A DNA stretch of 64,000 nt from Gallionella capsiferriformans ES-2 (lineage in GTDB: Bacteria; Pseudomonadota; Gammaproteobacteria; Burkholderiales; Gallionellaceae): NCBI RefSeq assembly GCF_000145255.1, contig NC_014394.1:2232001-2296000 (forward strand). Reading direction: 5' to 3'. Below, piece after piece: positions 45,067 to 55,483 of this stretch. The notes under the pieces were generated by a model, which was not told the DNA's origin, searched no databases, and saw nothing but the letters and a program-made list of their open reading frames with translations. The translations under genes were made by a program, and so were the position numbers. Every line of letters begins with the position of its first letter. Position 1 is the first letter of the stretch.

Positions 45067-47178
45067 TTAAGCGGCTAGTCTGGACAAATCCGCGACGCGG
45101 TTCATCGCCTGATGCAAACGGGCCAGTAAACTCAGGCGGTTGGCACGCAAGGCGGGATCGTCCGCGTTCACCATCACGCTGTCAAAAAACGCATCAACCG
45201 GCGCACGCAAAGCTGCCAGCGCCTGCAACGACGTTGTGTAGTCGCCAGCGGCAAACGCAGCATCGGCATCCGTCGCAATCGACTGCAGGGCCTGATACAA
45301 CGCCAGTTCTGCGTCTTCCACCAGTCGTGCGCGATCGACTTCAACGCTCACCTCGCCTTCGACTTTTTTCAGGATATTGCCGACGCGCTTGTTGGCCGCA
45401 GCCAGCGCTGCCGATTCGGGCAAGGCGGCAAAAGCCCGCACCGCATCGAGCCGCATGGGGATTTCACTCAAGCGCTGCGGTCTGGGCGCTAACACGGCAT
45501 CCACTTGATTCGCCGTATAGCCTTGCTCCCTCATCATGCCGCCAATGCGATCAAAGATAAAAGTCTCCACCTCAGCTTGCGCATCAGCCAACAATCCCTT
45601 CGAAAAACCGGCAAAGGCGCCCGCCACCAGATCGGTGAGGGTGAGCGGCAATTGTTTTTCGACCAGCATACGGATCACGCCCAGCGCATGACGGCGCAGC
45701 GCGAACGGATCGCGATCGCCGGTCGGAATCTGGCCGATACCGAACATGCCGACCAGTGTTTCGAGCTTATCGGCCAATGCGACACAAATACCGGTACTGT
45801 TGCGCGGCAACGTATCGCCTGCGAAACGCGGTTTGTAATGGTCTTCGATGGCAAACGCCACCTCATCCGTCAAGCCATCGTGCTGCGCGTAATAACGTCC
45901 CATGATGCCTTGCAGTTCGGGAAATTCGCCCACCATATCGGTGAGCAAATCGGCCTTCGCCAGCAGCGCGGCCTGATCGGCCTGCAACGCCTGCGCCTCT
46001 CCGCCCAACTGCATACCGATCGCGCGGGCAATCGCCTGCACGCGCTCGACGCGCTCGCCCTGAGTACCCAGTTTGTTGTGGTAGACGACGCGTGACAATC
46101 CCAGCACGCGTGCATCGAGCGGTTTTTTCCTGTCCTGGTCGAAGAAGAATTTAGCATCGGCCAGACGCGGGCGCACCACACGTTCATTGCCGCCGATCAC
46201 TAAGCTGGCATCCTTTGGGCTGATATTGGATACGATCAAAAATTTATTGCTCAAACGACCCGACACCTCGAGCAGCGGAAAGTATTTCTGATTCGCCTTC
46301 ATGGTCAGAATCAGGCATTCAGGCGGCACTTCAAGATAAGTTTCTTCAAAACGCCCCATCAAGACATTAGGTCGCTCGACCAGCGCCGTCACTTCATCGA
46401 GCAGATCATCGTCATGAATCGCCTGCAGCCCCTCTTTTGCGGCCATCTTAGCCAACTGCCTGACGATCTCGGCACGTCGCTGCGCAAAACTGGCAATCAC
46501 CGCCCCCTCTGTTTCCAGTTGCCGCGCATAACTATCCGCGTCTTCCAAAACGATAGCATCGACCGACGCCTCGAAGCGATGCCCCTGAGTGACATTGCCG
46601 GCTGTCAAGCCCAGCACACTGACAGGCACAATTTTTCGCCCGTACAACGCAACCAGACTATGCGCCGGACGCACAAAATTGACCGTACTCCAACCATCGC
46701 CTGTCGGATCAGGATAGGTCATCACCCGCGCAATCGGCAATTTGGCGAGCGCGTCGTTCAAAGCGCGCTGCAGGCCGTCAACCAGCTTTACGCCGGGCAC
46801 TAGGCTATCGAAATAAAGCGCTTCCGCCTTGCCATCCATTTCAGTTCTGAGACTGGAGACAACCGAGACATCCGCACCCAGACCGGCTAATTTTTTCAGC
46901 AGCGCAGGTGTCGCATTGCCCGCCGCATCAAGCCCTACCTTGACCGGCATCAATTTGAGCGAAACGGACTTATCGGCTGCCTGCGCAATCACACCTTCCA
47001 CATGCACCGCCAAACGGCGCGGCGAGGCAAACGAAGTGATTTCAGTCCCGGGCAGCACCAGATTTTGTGCCACCAGACTGGCGGACAAGACTTGAGAGAA
47101 GCTCTCGCCGAGTTTTTTAAGCGACTTGGGCGGCAGTTCTTCAACAAACAGCTCAACCAGTAAATTTTTCGTACTCAT
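45067..47178 (-). CDS. glyS: Glycyl-tRNA synthetase beta subunit
   Basis: The tRNA-recognition subunit of the alpha2-beta2 bacterial glycyl-tRNA synthetase. 703 residues, normal for the family. Landmarks are [15 protein letters not shown] at the start, the HD-like FFFDQDRK region, and the C-terminal DALR anticodon domain ([22 protein letters not shown]). The start overlaps the glyQ stop by ATGA, keeping the two subunits at equal levels. Confidence 0.97.
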   Translation of the reverse strand: MSTKNLLVELFVEELPPKSLKKLGESFSQVLSASLVAQNLVLPGTEITSFASPRRLAVHVEGVIAQAADKSVSLKLMPVKVGLDAAGNATPALLKKLAGLGADVSVVSSLRTEMDGKAEALYFDSLVPGVKLVDGLQRALNDALAKLPIARVMTYPDPTGDGWSTVNFVRPAHSLVALYGRKIVPVSVLGLTAGNVTQGHRFEASVDAIVLEDADSYARQLETEGAVIASFAQRRAEIVRQLAKMAAKEGLQAIHDDDLLDEVTALVERPNVLMGRFEETYLEVPPECLILTMKANQKYFPLLEVSGRLSNKFLIVSNISPKDASLVIGGNERVVRPRLADAKFFFDQDRKKPLDARVLGLSRVVYHNKLGTQGERVERVQAIARAIGMQLGGEAQALQADQAALLAKADLLTDMVGEFPELQGIMGRYYAQHDGLTDEVAFAIEDHYKPRFAGDTLPRNSTGICVALADKLETLVGMFGIGQIPTGDRDPFALRRHALGVIRMLVEKQLPLTLTDLVAGAFAGFSKGLLADAQAEVETFIFDRIGGMMREQGYTANQVDAVLAPRPQRLSEIPMRLDAVRAFAALPESAALAAANKRVGNILKKVEGEVSVEVDRARLVEDAELALYQALQSIATDADAAFAAGDYTTSLQALAALRAPVDAFFDSVMVNADDPALRANRLSLLARLHQAMNRVADLSRLAA

Positions 47179-48122
47179 GCTGCGGCTCCTTCTGCCTTAC
47201 CCAGAACAGGCTGATTTTTCTCAATCTGCGCCAGCACCTCATCCGCCCAATTTTTTGGTGCCATCGGAAAGCCTAGACGCGCACGGCTTTCCAGATATGC
47301 CGCGGCAACGCTGCGCGCCAAATTGCGAATCCGCCCTATGTACGCTGCGCGTTCGGTGACTGAAATCGCGCCTCTGGCATCGAGCAAATTAAAACTGTGC
47401 GCCGCTTTTAGCACCTGCTCGTAGGCGGGCAGCGACAACGCATTTTCCATCAAATGTTTGGCCTGTTTTTCATGGCTGGCAAACGCACCCAGCAAAAACT
47501 CTACATCGCTGTGTTCAAAGTTGTACTTCGATTGCTCGACTTCGTTCTGGTGATACACGTCGCCGTACGTCACGCCCTCGGTCCAGATCAGGTCATATAC
47601 GCTCTCCACCCCTTGCAGGTACATCGCCAGACGCTCCAGCCCGTAGGTAATTTCGCCGGTGATGGGACGGCAATCGATGCCGCCAACCTGTTGAAAATAG
47701 GTGAATTGGGTGACTTCCATGCCGTTGAGCCAGACTTCCCAGCCCAAACCCCACGCGCCCAGCGTCGGATTTTCCCAATCGTCCTCGACGAAGCGAATGT
47801 CGTTTTGCTTGAGATCGAAACCCAATGCTTCGAGCGAGCCCAAATACAACTCAAGAATATTGGCAGGCGCAGGTTTTAAAACAATCTGAAACTGATAGTA
47901 ATGCTGCAAGCGATTCGGATTTTCGCCGTAACGGCCGTCTTTCGGGCGGCGCGAAGGCTGTACATAGGCAGCGCGCCAGGGCTCAGGGCCTAATGCACGC
48001 AGGAAAGTCGCGGTGTGCGAGGTGCCCGCACCGACTTCCATGTCATAAGGCTGCAACAGTGCACAACCCTGTTTGTCCCAGTAATTTTGTAGCGTGAGAA
48101 TGATTTGCTGAAAAGTAAGCAT
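47175..48122 (-). CDS. glyQ: Glycyl-tRNA synthetase alpha subunit
   Basis: Catalytic subunit that activates glycine and charges tRNA-Gly. 315 residues from the ATG at 48122; a TTG at 48128 would add two residues. It starts with the family sequence [20 protein letters not shown] and has the class II motif 2 region [22 protein letters not shown], split here by a few residues. The C-terminus is slightly longer than the usual ~300 residues. Co-transcribed with glyS. Confidence 0.97.
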   Translation of the reverse strand: MLTFQQIILTLQNYWDKQGCALLQPYDMEVGAGTSHTATFLRALGPEPWRAAYVQPSRRPKDGRYGENPNRLQHYYQFQIVLKPAPANILELYLGSLEALGFDLKQNDIRFVEDDWENPTLGAWGLGWEVWLNGMEVTQFTYFQQVGGIDCRPITGEITYGLERLAMYLQGVESVYDLIWTEGVTYGDVYHQNEVEQSKYNFEHSDVEFLLGAFASHEKQAKHLMENALSLPAYEQVLKAAHSFNLLDARGAISVTERAAYIGRIRNLARSVAAAYLESRARLGFPMAPKNWADEVLAQIEKNQPVLGKAEGAAA

Positions 48123-48381
48123 AAACAAAAACCGATTGTTTTTCTAAAGGACGTATTTTACGGGTTTTAGCACGACTGCGTCAGCCCAGTTTTAACCACA
48201 GAGAAATTCTCCGGATTATTTTTCATCCGGCATGCGTAGCGGTTGATTAAAGCGGCATCATCGATGCGTGCAGTCCATCGCTGGACAAGGTGTTACAAAT
48301 CAAGCACACCTCAAATCACTTCGCTTACAATTAGCCCATATCATGCGGGCACACAGCGGCACAATTATCAGGAGACAGACG
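48123..48381. other. Intergenic region upstream of glyQ
   Basis: About 260 bases between divergent genes; it should hold the promoters of glyQS and the repeat-protein gene. No T-box-like fold, hairpin or repeat is evident. Confidence 0.4.
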
Positions 48382-48849
48382 ATGAACACGATGATTAAAA
48401 CCTGGCTGGCCGCGAGCCTTATCGCAACATTCAACCTGAGCGTACAGGCCGCAGAACTCCCGCCCGCAGGCAGCTTAGACATTCAAGAACACATGGAACG
48501 CATGAAAAACATGTCGCCGGAGGAGCGCGCAAAAGAACGTGAAGCGATGCACAGGGAAATGGACAAACTCACCCCAGAACAACGCGCTGAAAAGCGCCGT
48601 GAAATGCGCGCTTACATGGAGAAAATGACGCCGGAAGAACGCGCCAAGCGGCGTGAGGAAATGCGCCGCGAATGGGATAGCATGACACCTGAACAGCGCA
48701 CTGAGAAACGCTCAAAAATGCGCGAGCACTGGGAGAAGATGACGCCGGAAGAACGCCGTCAATTCAAACACGACATGCAAGGCAACATGCCGCAGGGGAT
48801 GCCGATCGCCCCGAAACAGCACCCGAAGCAAAATCAGCCCGACAAATGA
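48382..48849 (+). CDS. Periplasmic protein of five 19-residue repeats
   Basis: A 155-residue exported protein with a signal peptide (about 1-24, ending VQAAE). Residues 41-135 are five tandem 19-residue repeats of the form MxxMTPEERAxRREEMRxx, strongly charged and helical. The last two begin with Trp instead of Met. The C-terminal tail is rich in Pro, Gln and Lys. Such repeats resemble Spy/CpxP-like or DUF3106 proteins, which act as chaperones or metal-responsive factors, but I do not claim a function. GGAG before the ATG at 48382 sets the start. Confidence 0.82.
   Translation: MNTMIKTWLAASLIATFNLSVQAAELPPAGSLDIQEHMERMKNMSPEERAKEREAMHREMDKLTPEQRAEKRREMRAYMEKMTPEERAKRREEMRREWDSMTPEQRTEKRSKMREHWEKMTPEERRQFKHDMQGNMPQGMPIAPKQHPKQNQPDK
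48502..48786 (+). repeat. Five in-frame 57-base tandem repeats
   Basis: Coding repeats of the gene at 48382, each 57 bases. They share the codon pattern for TPEERA/TPEQRA and differ mainly at third positions, so the array is old enough to have diverged but keeps its period exactly. Confidence 0.85.
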
Positions 48850-48921
48850 AATAACCCCACTTAAACGGCAGAATTATTTCATTACAATCAATATACTACT
48901 CAACTAGGACTGCAACGCAAC

Positions 48922-49089
48922 CTAGTGCTTCGCGCCCCCACTCTCTTCCTGCCATTTGGCATAGCATTCCAGCCCGCAAAAGTGGGCAACATAATCAACA
49001 GCCTCTGGAATTTTCGCCTCAGAAACAGGCACTTCCTTACGGCAAATATCGCAGACGACCATTTCAACTTCCACCAGTTGCTTATCCAT
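48922..49089 (-). CDS. Small zinc-ribbon protein (DUF3330-like)
   Basis: A 55-residue protein with four cysteines in two pairs, VVCDICRKEVP and FCGLECYAKW, the pattern of a small metal-binding DUF3330-like domain. A GGGAGG site sits six bases upstream of the ATG at 49089, so the longer frame to 49212 is not used. Members occur near mercury or other stress genes, but none is adjacent here. Confidence 0.78.
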   Translation of the reverse strand: MDKQLVEVEMVVCDICRKEVPVSEAKIPEAVDYVAHFCGLECYAKWQEESGGAKH

Positions 49090-49400
49090 GATCAACCTCC
49101 CAATGATTTGATGACGCCGATTGATACCTGAACAGAATATCGGGGAATCAGGGACGGTGCAAGCAATTCGCGGCGATTGCGCCCGATGCCTAAAAACTCC
49201 GACAATATGCACTCACTGGCCAAAACACCTAGGCGGTTCTGCATATTGACGCTCTCTCACAACGCGGTGAGACTGCCGCATGGCTTGAAGTCATCATAAA
49301 ACCGAGTACGCTGCCCCGCTTGTTTATCGACTATCAAGGAGACACCGCCTGGCTGGAAACAGTCAGGCGGCGCGGCAAATCGGGGGCGCTTTTTCTTGGG

Positions 49401-50717
49401 TTAAACCAGTTCGCCCCACAGATCGTGTGTGTCTGAATCCGTAATCAGCACTTCAACCCTGTCGCCGACGTTCAGATGCTGCCCGTCATTGATGTAAACC
49501 TGCCCATCGATTTCCGGCGCATCGGCAAAACTACGGGCAATCGCCCCTTCTTCGTCGACCTCGTCGACCAGCACGGTCAGTGTCTTGCCGATCTTGCGCT
49601 TTAATTTTTCTTCGCTGATTTCTTCCTGCAACCACATTAAACGCGCCAGACGTTCCTGTTGCACCTCGGGCGGCACATGGTCGGGCAGATCGTTCGCGGT
49701 GGCGCCTTCCACCGGCGAATAGGCAAATGCGCCGACGCGATCCAGTTGCGCTTCTTCAATGAAATCGAGCAACTCTTCGAATTCCTCTTCGGTTTCACCC
49801 GGGAAGCCGACAATAAAAGTGCTGCGCAATACCAGCTCAGGGCAGATTTCGCGCCACTGTTTGATACGCGCCAATACATTATCACTGTTACCAGGACGCT
49901 TCATCAGTTTCAAAATACGCTGATTGGCGTGCTGGAACGGAATATCCAGATAAGGCAGAATTTTTCCTTGCGCCATCAAGGGAATCACTTCATCTACATG
50001 CGGATATGGATAGACATAATGCAGACGCACCCAGACACCCAGTGTCCCCAACGCAACCGCCAGTTCCGTCATGCGCGTCTTGAGCGGACGACCGCCCCAG
50101 AATCCGGTGCGATATTTCACGTCCACCCCGTAGGCGCTGGTGTCCTGAGAGATCACCAACAACTCTCGGACACCGGCATTGGCCAGACTTTCCGCTTCCG
50201 CCATCACATCGCCCACCGGACGGCTGACCAGGTCGCCACGCAAACTCGGGATGATACAAAAGGTGCAGCGATGATTACAGCCTTCCGAAATTTTCAGGTA
50301 CGCGTAATGCTTAGGCGTCAGACGTATGCCCTGCGGCGGCACCAAATCGGTGTACGGATCGTGCGGCTTGGGCAGATGCTGATGCACGGCCTCCATCACT
50401 TCATCGGTCGCATGCGGGCCTGTGACCGCCAGCACCTTAGGATGCGCCTGTTTTACGACATCGCCCTTAGCACCCAGACAGCCAGTGACGATCACTTTAC
50501 CGTTTTCCGCCAGTGCTTCGCCGATCGCATCGAGCGACTCTTCCACCGCACTGTCGATAAATCCGCAGGTATTCACCACCACCAGATCGGCGTCTTTGTA
50601 GGTATCTGAAATAATATAACCCTCGGCGCGCAGACGGGTCAGGATGTGTTCTGAATCGACCGTTGCCTTGGGGCAACCCAGCGAGACAAAACCGACTTTT
50701 GGAATTGGATTGTTCAT
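49401..50717 (-). CDS. rimO: Ribosomal protein S12 methylthiotransferase
   Basis: Radical SAM enzyme that methylthiolates Asp88 of ribosomal protein S12. The 438-residue protein has an N-terminal UPF0004 domain with three cluster cysteines ([29 protein letters not shown]). The radical SAM motif is [11 protein letters not shown] and a C-terminal TRAM domain starts at about 370. MiaB is the closest relative, but SLGCPKA and the spacing favour RimO. Followed upstream by a ZIP gene on the same strand. Confidence 0.96.
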   Translation of the reverse strand: MNNPIPKVGFVSLGCPKATVDSEHILTRLRAEGYIISDTYKDADLVVVNTCGFIDSAVEESLDAIGEALAENGKVIVTGCLGAKGDVVKQAHPKVLAVTGPHATDEVMEAVHQHLPKPHDPYTDLVPPQGIRLTPKHYAYLKISEGCNHRCTFCIIPSLRGDLVSRPVGDVMAEAESLANAGVRELLVISQDTSAYGVDVKYRTGFWGGRPLKTRMTELAVALGTLGVWVRLHYVYPYPHVDEVIPLMAQGKILPYLDIPFQHANQRILKLMKRPGNSDNVLARIKQWREICPELVLRSTFIVGFPGETEEEFEELLDFIEEAQLDRVGAFAYSPVEGATANDLPDHVPPEVQQERLARLMWLQEEISEEKLKRKIGKTLTVLVDEVDEEGAIARSFADAPEIDGQVYINDGQHLNVGDRVEVLITDSDTHDLWGELV

Positions 50718-50732
50718 TTTAAACTTTCAGAA

Positions 50733-51509
50733 TCAGACGCCAACCACAAGGTTGACCAGAAATATGGAAGAGACACCCGCGACGATCAGCGAGACTTGCT
50801 CTACTGTGTCACGCAAACGCGTGCGTTGATGCAAACCCGGAATCAAATCGGCCACGGCAACGTAAATCATGCTGGCCGCCGCCAGCGCAAGTAACGTGGG
50901 CACCGCACCCTGCATCGATTGCAAAGCGAAGTAAGCTAAAACGCCGCCGACCAGCGTCGCAAGGCTAGACACCAGATTGAGGGCCAACGCCTGTGCACGA
51001 CTGTAGCCCGAATGCAGCAGGATCATAAAGTCCCCAACTTCCTGAGGAATTTCATGCGCGATGATCGCCAGCGCCGTAACAAGACCCAACTGCACATCGG
51101 TCATAAAAGCGGCGGCGATGATAATACCGTCAACGAAGTTATGAAAGGTATCCCCGACCATGATCATGGTGCCGCTGCGACCATGAACCGGAGGTTCATG
51201 CGGCTCGTGCACCTCGCAATGATCGTGATGGCAATGCCGCCACAACAGAAGTTTTTCCAGCGTAAAAAACAACAGTATACCGGCCAGCACCGTGCCGCTC
51301 AACACCGCAGGGTTAGTGGTCAGCTTGATCGCCTCGGGCAAAATATCGAGAAACACCGCGCCCAGCAACGCGCCGATCGCATAGCTGACCAGCCCGTTGA
51401 CCCAGTGTGCGCGTGCATTGAGCGCAAACAGGGCAGCGCACGTCACACTCAGCATGCCGCCTACCAGACTGGCGGCGATGATCCACAGCAAAACACTCAT
51501 GTAGTTCAT
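50733..51509 (-). CDS. ZIP-family divalent metal transporter
   Basis: A 258-residue membrane protein with about eight helices. Conserved ZIP transport motifs are HNFVDGIIIAAAF in helix 4 and HEIPQEVGDFMIL in helix 5. A cytoplasmic His-rich loop (HCHHDHCEVHEPHEPPVHG) lies between helices 3 and 4 and probably binds metal. Imports zinc, iron or manganese; the ion cannot be told. It lies 15 bases upstream of rimO and may share its transcript. Confidence 0.93.
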   Translation of the reverse strand: MNYMSVLLWIIAASLVGGMLSVTCAALFALNARAHWVNGLVSYAIGALLGAVFLDILPEAIKLTTNPAVLSGTVLAGILLFFTLEKLLLWRHCHHDHCEVHEPHEPPVHGRSGTMIMVGDTFHNFVDGIIIAAAFMTDVQLGLVTALAIIAHEIPQEVGDFMILLHSGYSRAQALALNLVSSLATLVGGVLAYFALQSMQGAVPTLLALAAASMIYVAVADLIPGLHQRTRLRDTVEQVSLIVAGVSSIFLVNLVVGV

Positions 51510-51620
51510 TCAGATTATTACGGGCGCGAATTATAACGGATTGCGCAGTAATCAAACGGCCTTACTATGCACAGCGAGTGCGTGTTAGCATTCAAGCCTG
51601 CCAATACCCGGGTTAAAAGC

Positions 51621-52262
51621 ATGGACACGCTGCCGATTTTCACTCCCCTCGAAGCCCGCGTACTGGGCGTACTGATCGAAAAAGAAAAAACCGTACCGGA
51701 TACTTACCCGCTCTCACTGAATACGCTCACGCTGGGATGCAACCAGAAAACGGCGCGCGATCCCGTGATGGCAGCTACCGAATCCGAGGTACTGGCGGCA
51801 ATCAACAGCCTCAAAGACTATGCGCTGATCATCGAGTCGAGCGGCGGACGCGTAATGCGATATGCACACAACACGCGGCGCGCATTCAAACTACCCGAAC
51901 AGTCGGTCGCCCTGCTGGCCGTGTTAATGCTGCGCGGCCCTCAGACGGCAGGCGAGCTACGCACCAATTGCGACCGGCTGCACCCGTTCGGCGATATCTC
52001 ATCGGTGGAAGCTTTTCTGGAAGAACTCAGTCAGACCGAGCTACCCTGGGTCGTTAAACTCCCCAAGCTACCCGGCTCGCGCGAGCACCGCTGGACTCAC
52101 CTGCTGTGCGGTGCGGTGGATCTGGCCGTTTCCAGCACGCCGACAGCACATCGGCATCCCGATGAACTCGCCCAGTTGCAAGCCGATGTCGCGCGACTTA
52201 ATGCTGAAGTCGCCACGCTGCGTGAAACAATGGAAAAAATACAAGCAACACTGGGAATGTAA
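51621..52262 (+). CDS. YceH/DUF480 family protein
   Basis: A 213-residue protein of the YceH family, two winged-helix domains followed by a C-terminal coiled coil (about 180-212). Landmarks are LGVLIEKEKTVPDTYPLSLN, TLGCNQKTARDPV and LLAVLMLRGPQTAGELR. Function is not established; the fold suggests DNA binding. I chose the ATG at 51621; the frame is open to 51567. Convergent with pgeF. Confidence 0.9.
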   Translation: MDTLPIFTPLEARVLGVLIEKEKTVPDTYPLSLNTLTLGCNQKTARDPVMAATESEVLAAINSLKDYALIIESSGGRVMRYAHNTRRAFKLPEQSVALLAVLMLRGPQTAGELRTNCDRLHPFGDISSVEAFLEELSQTELPWVVKLPKLPGSREHRWTHLLCGAVDLAVSSTPTAHRHPDELAQLQADVARLNAEVATLRETMEKIQATLGM

Positions 52263-52293
52263 GTACAGAGCCAAGCGTGGCAAAACACTGCAT

Positions 52294-52372
52294 CAGTGGT
52301 AAATAGTAAGTGGTCAGTGTGTACAAAACAGTGTTGTGTATTTTACTTCCCACTTCCAATTCACCACTTACT
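52294..52372. repeat. Heptamer-hairpin element between yceH and pgeF
   Basis: AGTAAGTGGT (52305-52314) pairs exactly with ACCACTTACT (52363-52372). The left arm begins with another AGTGGTAAA unit and the right arm continues with ACTTCCCACTTCC. It lies between convergent genes and so could serve as a two-way terminator. Confidence 0.75.
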
Positions 52373-52377
52373 CGCCA

Positions 52378-53118
52378 TTATTCCAGCCAGATGAAGCTGC
52401 CCTGACGTCCGGTCACCCCGTCGCGCCGATAGGAATAAAACAGTTCAGGCTCACTATAGGTACAGCGATCGCCGCCGTAAATTTGCGTGATGCCCAGCGC
52501 TTGCAGGCGTAACCGCGCCAGCGCATAAATGTCGGCCAGATATTTGCCGGACTTACCCGCAATAAATGCGGCAGCCGCAAGCGGATCGGCGGCAACAAAT
52601 TCTGCACGCACCTCATTGCCCACCTCGAAGCCTAACTGACTGATTGCAGGCCCAAGCCACACCAGCAGCCGGTCAGTCGGCACGCCCATTTTCGCGACAG
52701 CGGCCTCAATCACACCCGCCGACAGTCCGCGCCATCCCGCATGCACAGCGGCAACCGCGCGTCCTTCTACATCACACAACAGCAGCGGCAGACAATCGGC
52801 AGTCATCACCCCGCACACCGTACCTGCGCGCGTAGCGAAACTGGCATCCGCGATCGGAACGCCGGCAACCTCATCAGCATTCGCAACCTGCGTGCCGTGC
52901 ACCTGTTCAAGCCAGACCGGCGCAGAAGGCAACAGCGAATCCAGCAATAATCGGTTGCGCGCCACAACCTGTGCATCATCCCCGACATGCATCCCCAAAT
53001 TGAGTGTGCCATAAGGCGAGATGCTGCAACCCCCAAGCCTTGTGGTCTGTATCGCGCGCACATTGGCGGGTGCCGGCCACGCAGGGACAATCACGGAATC
53101 AATCTGCTTCAGGCTCAT
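52378..53118 (-). CDS. pgeF: Peptidoglycan editing factor PgeF (YfiH)
   Basis: A 246-residue cytoplasmic hydrolase of the YfiH/laccase-domain family. In E. coli it removes misplaced L-Ser from UDP-MurNAc to keep cell-wall precursors correct. The metal or nucleophile site residues are the Cys and His in MTADCLPLLL and VAAVHAGWRGLSAGV, with HGTQV near residue 75. It overlaps the rluD end by 20 bases, as in many Proteobacteria. Confidence 0.93.
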   Translation of the reverse strand: MSLKQIDSVIVPAWPAPANVRAIQTTRLGGCSISPYGTLNLGMHVGDDAQVVARNRLLLDSLLPSAPVWLEQVHGTQVANADEVAGVPIADASFATRAGTVCGVMTADCLPLLLCDVEGRAVAAVHAGWRGLSAGVIEAAVAKMGVPTDRLLVWLGPAISQLGFEVGNEVRAEFVAADPLAAAAFIAGKSGKYLADIYALARLRLQALGITQIYGGDRCTYSEPELFYSYRRDGVTGRQGSFIWLE

Positions 53119-54079
53119 TCAACGCCGCTTTGATTTGGCGGAGCAACTGCTGCATATCGTCCGGCAGCGGCACATGCCACTCCATCCTCTCGCCACTTAT
53201 CGGATGTTCCAGTGCAAGTCGCGTCGCATGCAGCGCCTGCCGCGGGAAACGGGTCAGCACATCACGCAGTTGCAGTACGCATTTTTGCGGACCCTTCAAG
53301 TAAACGCTGTCGCCGACCAAGGGATGCTTCAGATACGTCATGTGAACACGAATCTGGTGCGTGCGACCGGTCTCCAGCGTGCAGCGCAACAAGGTACAAC
53401 TGGGAAAGGTTCTTTCGACTTTGTAATGCGTCACCGCATCTTTGCCCGTTTCAACCACCGCCATTTTAACGCGATTGGAGGGGTGGCGACCGATAGGCTG
53501 ATCGACATACCCGCCATGAGACAATTCACCATGCACCAGCGCCAGATACTCGCGCTTGACGCTGCGCTCCTGCAACTGACGAACAAGATTTGTCTGAGAA
53601 ATCAAGGTTTTAGCAACCACAAGCAGACCACTGGTATCCTTGTCAAGACGATGAACAATGCCCGCGCGCGGTACTAAAGCGAGCTCAGGCCAATGATGCA
53701 GCAAGGCATTGAGCAACGTACCCTGCCAGTTCCCGCTACCTGGATGCACCACCAACCCGACCGGTTTATTGATCACCAGCAGATCATCGTCTTCGTAGAC
53801 GATGTCCAGCGGAATGTCCTCCGCCTGATAGGGCTGTTCGGATTGCGTCACCTGAGGCAGCACTGCAAGTTTTTCGCCACCCCACACCTTTTGCTTAGAA
53901 ATGGCAGGCTTTCCGTCGAGCAGCACTTGATTGAGCGTCACCCATTCTTGCAGGCGGCTGCGCGAATACTCAGGCAGCAGAGTCGCTAAAACCTGATCAA
54001 GGCGCAGTCCTGCGCTACTGTTTGGAATAACAAAATGGATTACGTCGTCGCCGGCTGGGTTTGCGTTATAATTACTCAT
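53099..54079 (-). CDS. rluD: 23S rRNA pseudouridine synthase RluD
   Basis: Converts uridines 1911, 1915 and 1917 of 23S rRNA to pseudouridine, needed for ribosome assembly. An N-terminal S4 domain (about 18-75) is followed by the catalytic domain, with the Asp in HRLDKDTSGLLVVAK and the motif GRTHQIRVHM. I chose the ATG at 54079 (326 residues). An ATG at 54100 would overlap the divergent bamD start by two bases. RluC is possible, but the place beside pgeF and bamD favours RluD. Confidence 0.92.
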   Translation of the reverse strand: MSNYNANPAGDDVIHFVIPNSSAGLRLDQVLATLLPEYSRSRLQEWVTLNQVLLDGKPAISKQKVWGGEKLAVLPQVTQSEQPYQAEDIPLDIVYEDDDLLVINKPVGLVVHPGSGNWQGTLLNALLHHWPELALVPRAGIVHRLDKDTSGLLVVAKTLISQTNLVRQLQERSVKREYLALVHGELSHGGYVDQPIGRHPSNRVKMAVVETGKDAVTHYKVERTFPSCTLLRCTLETGRTHQIRVHMTYLKHPLVGDSVYLKGPQKCVLQLRDVLTRFPRQALHATRLALEHPISGERMEWHVPLPDDMQQLLRQIKAALNEPEAD

Positions 54080-54098
54080 ATTTTTTTCGGATTCAGTC

Positions 54099-54893
54099 AT
54101 GCGCCATAGTTTAGCTGTATTTTTGTTACTTACGTTAACTGCTTGCGGCATCCTCAGTCCGTTGCCAACCGGTGACACAGCAGATACGTCCAAAAGTCTG
54201 TCCGCGGAAGAGCTCTATCGGCAGGCAAAAACCGAACTCGACGACGGCAGTTACAACACGGCCATCAAACTATACGAAACGCTGCAATCGCGCTACCCCT
54301 ATGGCAAGTATGCACAACAATCGATGCTGGAAATGGCTTACGCCTATTATCGCCAGAGCGAACCGGATCCCGCCATCGCCACGGCGGATCGCTTTATCAA
54401 ACAATTCCCCAACAACGCACACGTTGACTACGCCTATTACGTGAAGGGACTGGCGACCTTCAACGGCGAACTCAGCTTGCTGAGCTCCGTCGCGGGCCAG
54501 GATCCTTCAGAGCGCGACCCGCAAGCCGCACTTGAATCATTCAACGCTTTCAAAGCGCTCGTGGTACGTTTCCCAAACAGCAAATACACACCCGATGCGA
54601 AGCTGCGCCTGCAATATCTGGTCAATGCCTTGTCCCGCCATGAAATTCATGTCGCACAATATTACTTAAGGCGCGGCGCCTATATTGCCGCTGTTAATCG
54701 GGCACAAGACATTATCAAGCAGTACCCTAACAGCCCGTCTACGCGCGAAGCATTGCAGATCATGATTGACGCCTACGATGCACTCGGTATGGTCCAGTTG
54801 CGCGATGACACCAAACGCGTACAGGCCAGCAATACGACGGGAAGCAGCAAAATGGGCATACCTGAAAAATCCTGGTGGCAATTCTGGAAATGA
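54099..54893 (+). CDS. bamD: Outer membrane assembly lipoprotein BamD
   Basis: Essential lipoprotein of the BAM complex that folds beta-barrel proteins. The 264-residue protein has a lipobox LTLTACG with Cys16, then five TPR-like repeats: AEELYRQAKTELDDGSYNTAI, YPYGKYAQQSMLEMAYAYYR and similar, given here by their first parts. Divergent from rluD with almost no gap, so its promoter probably lies inside the rluD start region. Followed by a NUDIX gene that overlaps its stop. Confidence 0.95.
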   Translation: MRHSLAVFLLLTLTACGILSPLPTGDTADTSKSLSAEELYRQAKTELDDGSYNTAIKLYETLQSRYPYGKYAQQSMLEMAYAYYRQSEPDPAIATADRFIKQFPNNAHVDYAYYVKGLATFNGELSLLSSVAGQDPSERDPQAALESFNAFKALVVRFPNSKYTPDAKLRLQYLVNALSRHEIHVAQYYLRRGAYIAAVNRAQDIIKQYPNSPSTREALQIMIDAYDALGMVQLRDDTKRVQASNTTGSSKMGIPEKSWWQFWK

Positions 54894-55465
54894 AATATTG
54901 CCCCGCCTGCGGCCAGAGTGTCGAGTTGCGCACGCCAGCCGATGATACCCGGCCGCGCTACATCTGCACCGCATGCGGCATTATTCACTACCAGAATCCC
55001 AGAATGGTAATCGGCTCTATCCCCGAGTGGGAAGACAAGATATTGTTGTGCCGCCGCGCCATCGAACCGCGCTACGGACTGTGGACGCTGCCGGGCGGAT
55101 TTATGGAAAATGGCGAAAGCACGGGCGCGGCAGCTATACGTGAAACGCTCGAAGAAGCCTGCGCGCGCATCGAAATTATTGACTTGTATTCCATGTACAG
55201 CTTGCCTTACATCGATCAGGTTCATATGCTGTTCCGCGCCCGCCTGCTCGACCTTGAATTCGCCCCGGGGCAGGAGAGCCTTGAAGTAAAGTTGTTTGCA
55301 GAATCAGAAATTCCATGGGCCGAACTCGCGTTCCGCCCAGTGCGCTATTCACTCGAACATTACTTTAGCGAACGAAAAAAGGGAACATTCAGCTTGCATG
55401 TAGATGAACTGGGGCCGCCTGACTACCCTCCCGATTCCAAGCTGAATAACATCAATACTCACTGA
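54890..55465 (+). CDS. NUDIX hydrolase with zinc ribbon
   Basis: A 191-residue NUDIX protein. The N-terminal zinc ribbon has CPACG and CTACG. The NUDIX box runs from GGFMENGE to RETLEEACA; the last conserved Gly of the box is Cys. The plan resembles NADH pyrophosphatases and ADP-ribose hydrolases. The ATG at 54890 overlaps the bamD stop (ATGA), which sets the start over the one at 54875. It probably cleans up nucleotide derivatives; the substrate is unknown. Confidence 0.9.
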   Translation: MKYCPACGQSVELRTPADDTRPRYICTACGIIHYQNPRMVIGSIPEWEDKILLCRRAIEPRYGLWTLPGGFMENGESTGAAAIRETLEEACARIEIIDLYSMYSLPYIDQVHMLFRARLLDLEFAPGQESLEVKLFAESEIPWAELAFRPVRYSLEHYFSERKKGTFSLHVDELGPPDYPPDSKLNNINTH

Positions 55466-55483
55466 ACTGACTGAGACTCCATC

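Noticed and set aside
49233..49436. Plus-strand open frame of 67 codons between the zinc-ribbon gene and rimO, with ETAAWLEVIIKPS and RLFIDYQGDTAWLE
   Set aside because: It reads like coding sequence and might be a gene remnant, but there is no good start codon and its end overlaps rimO antisense. Not supported enough to call.
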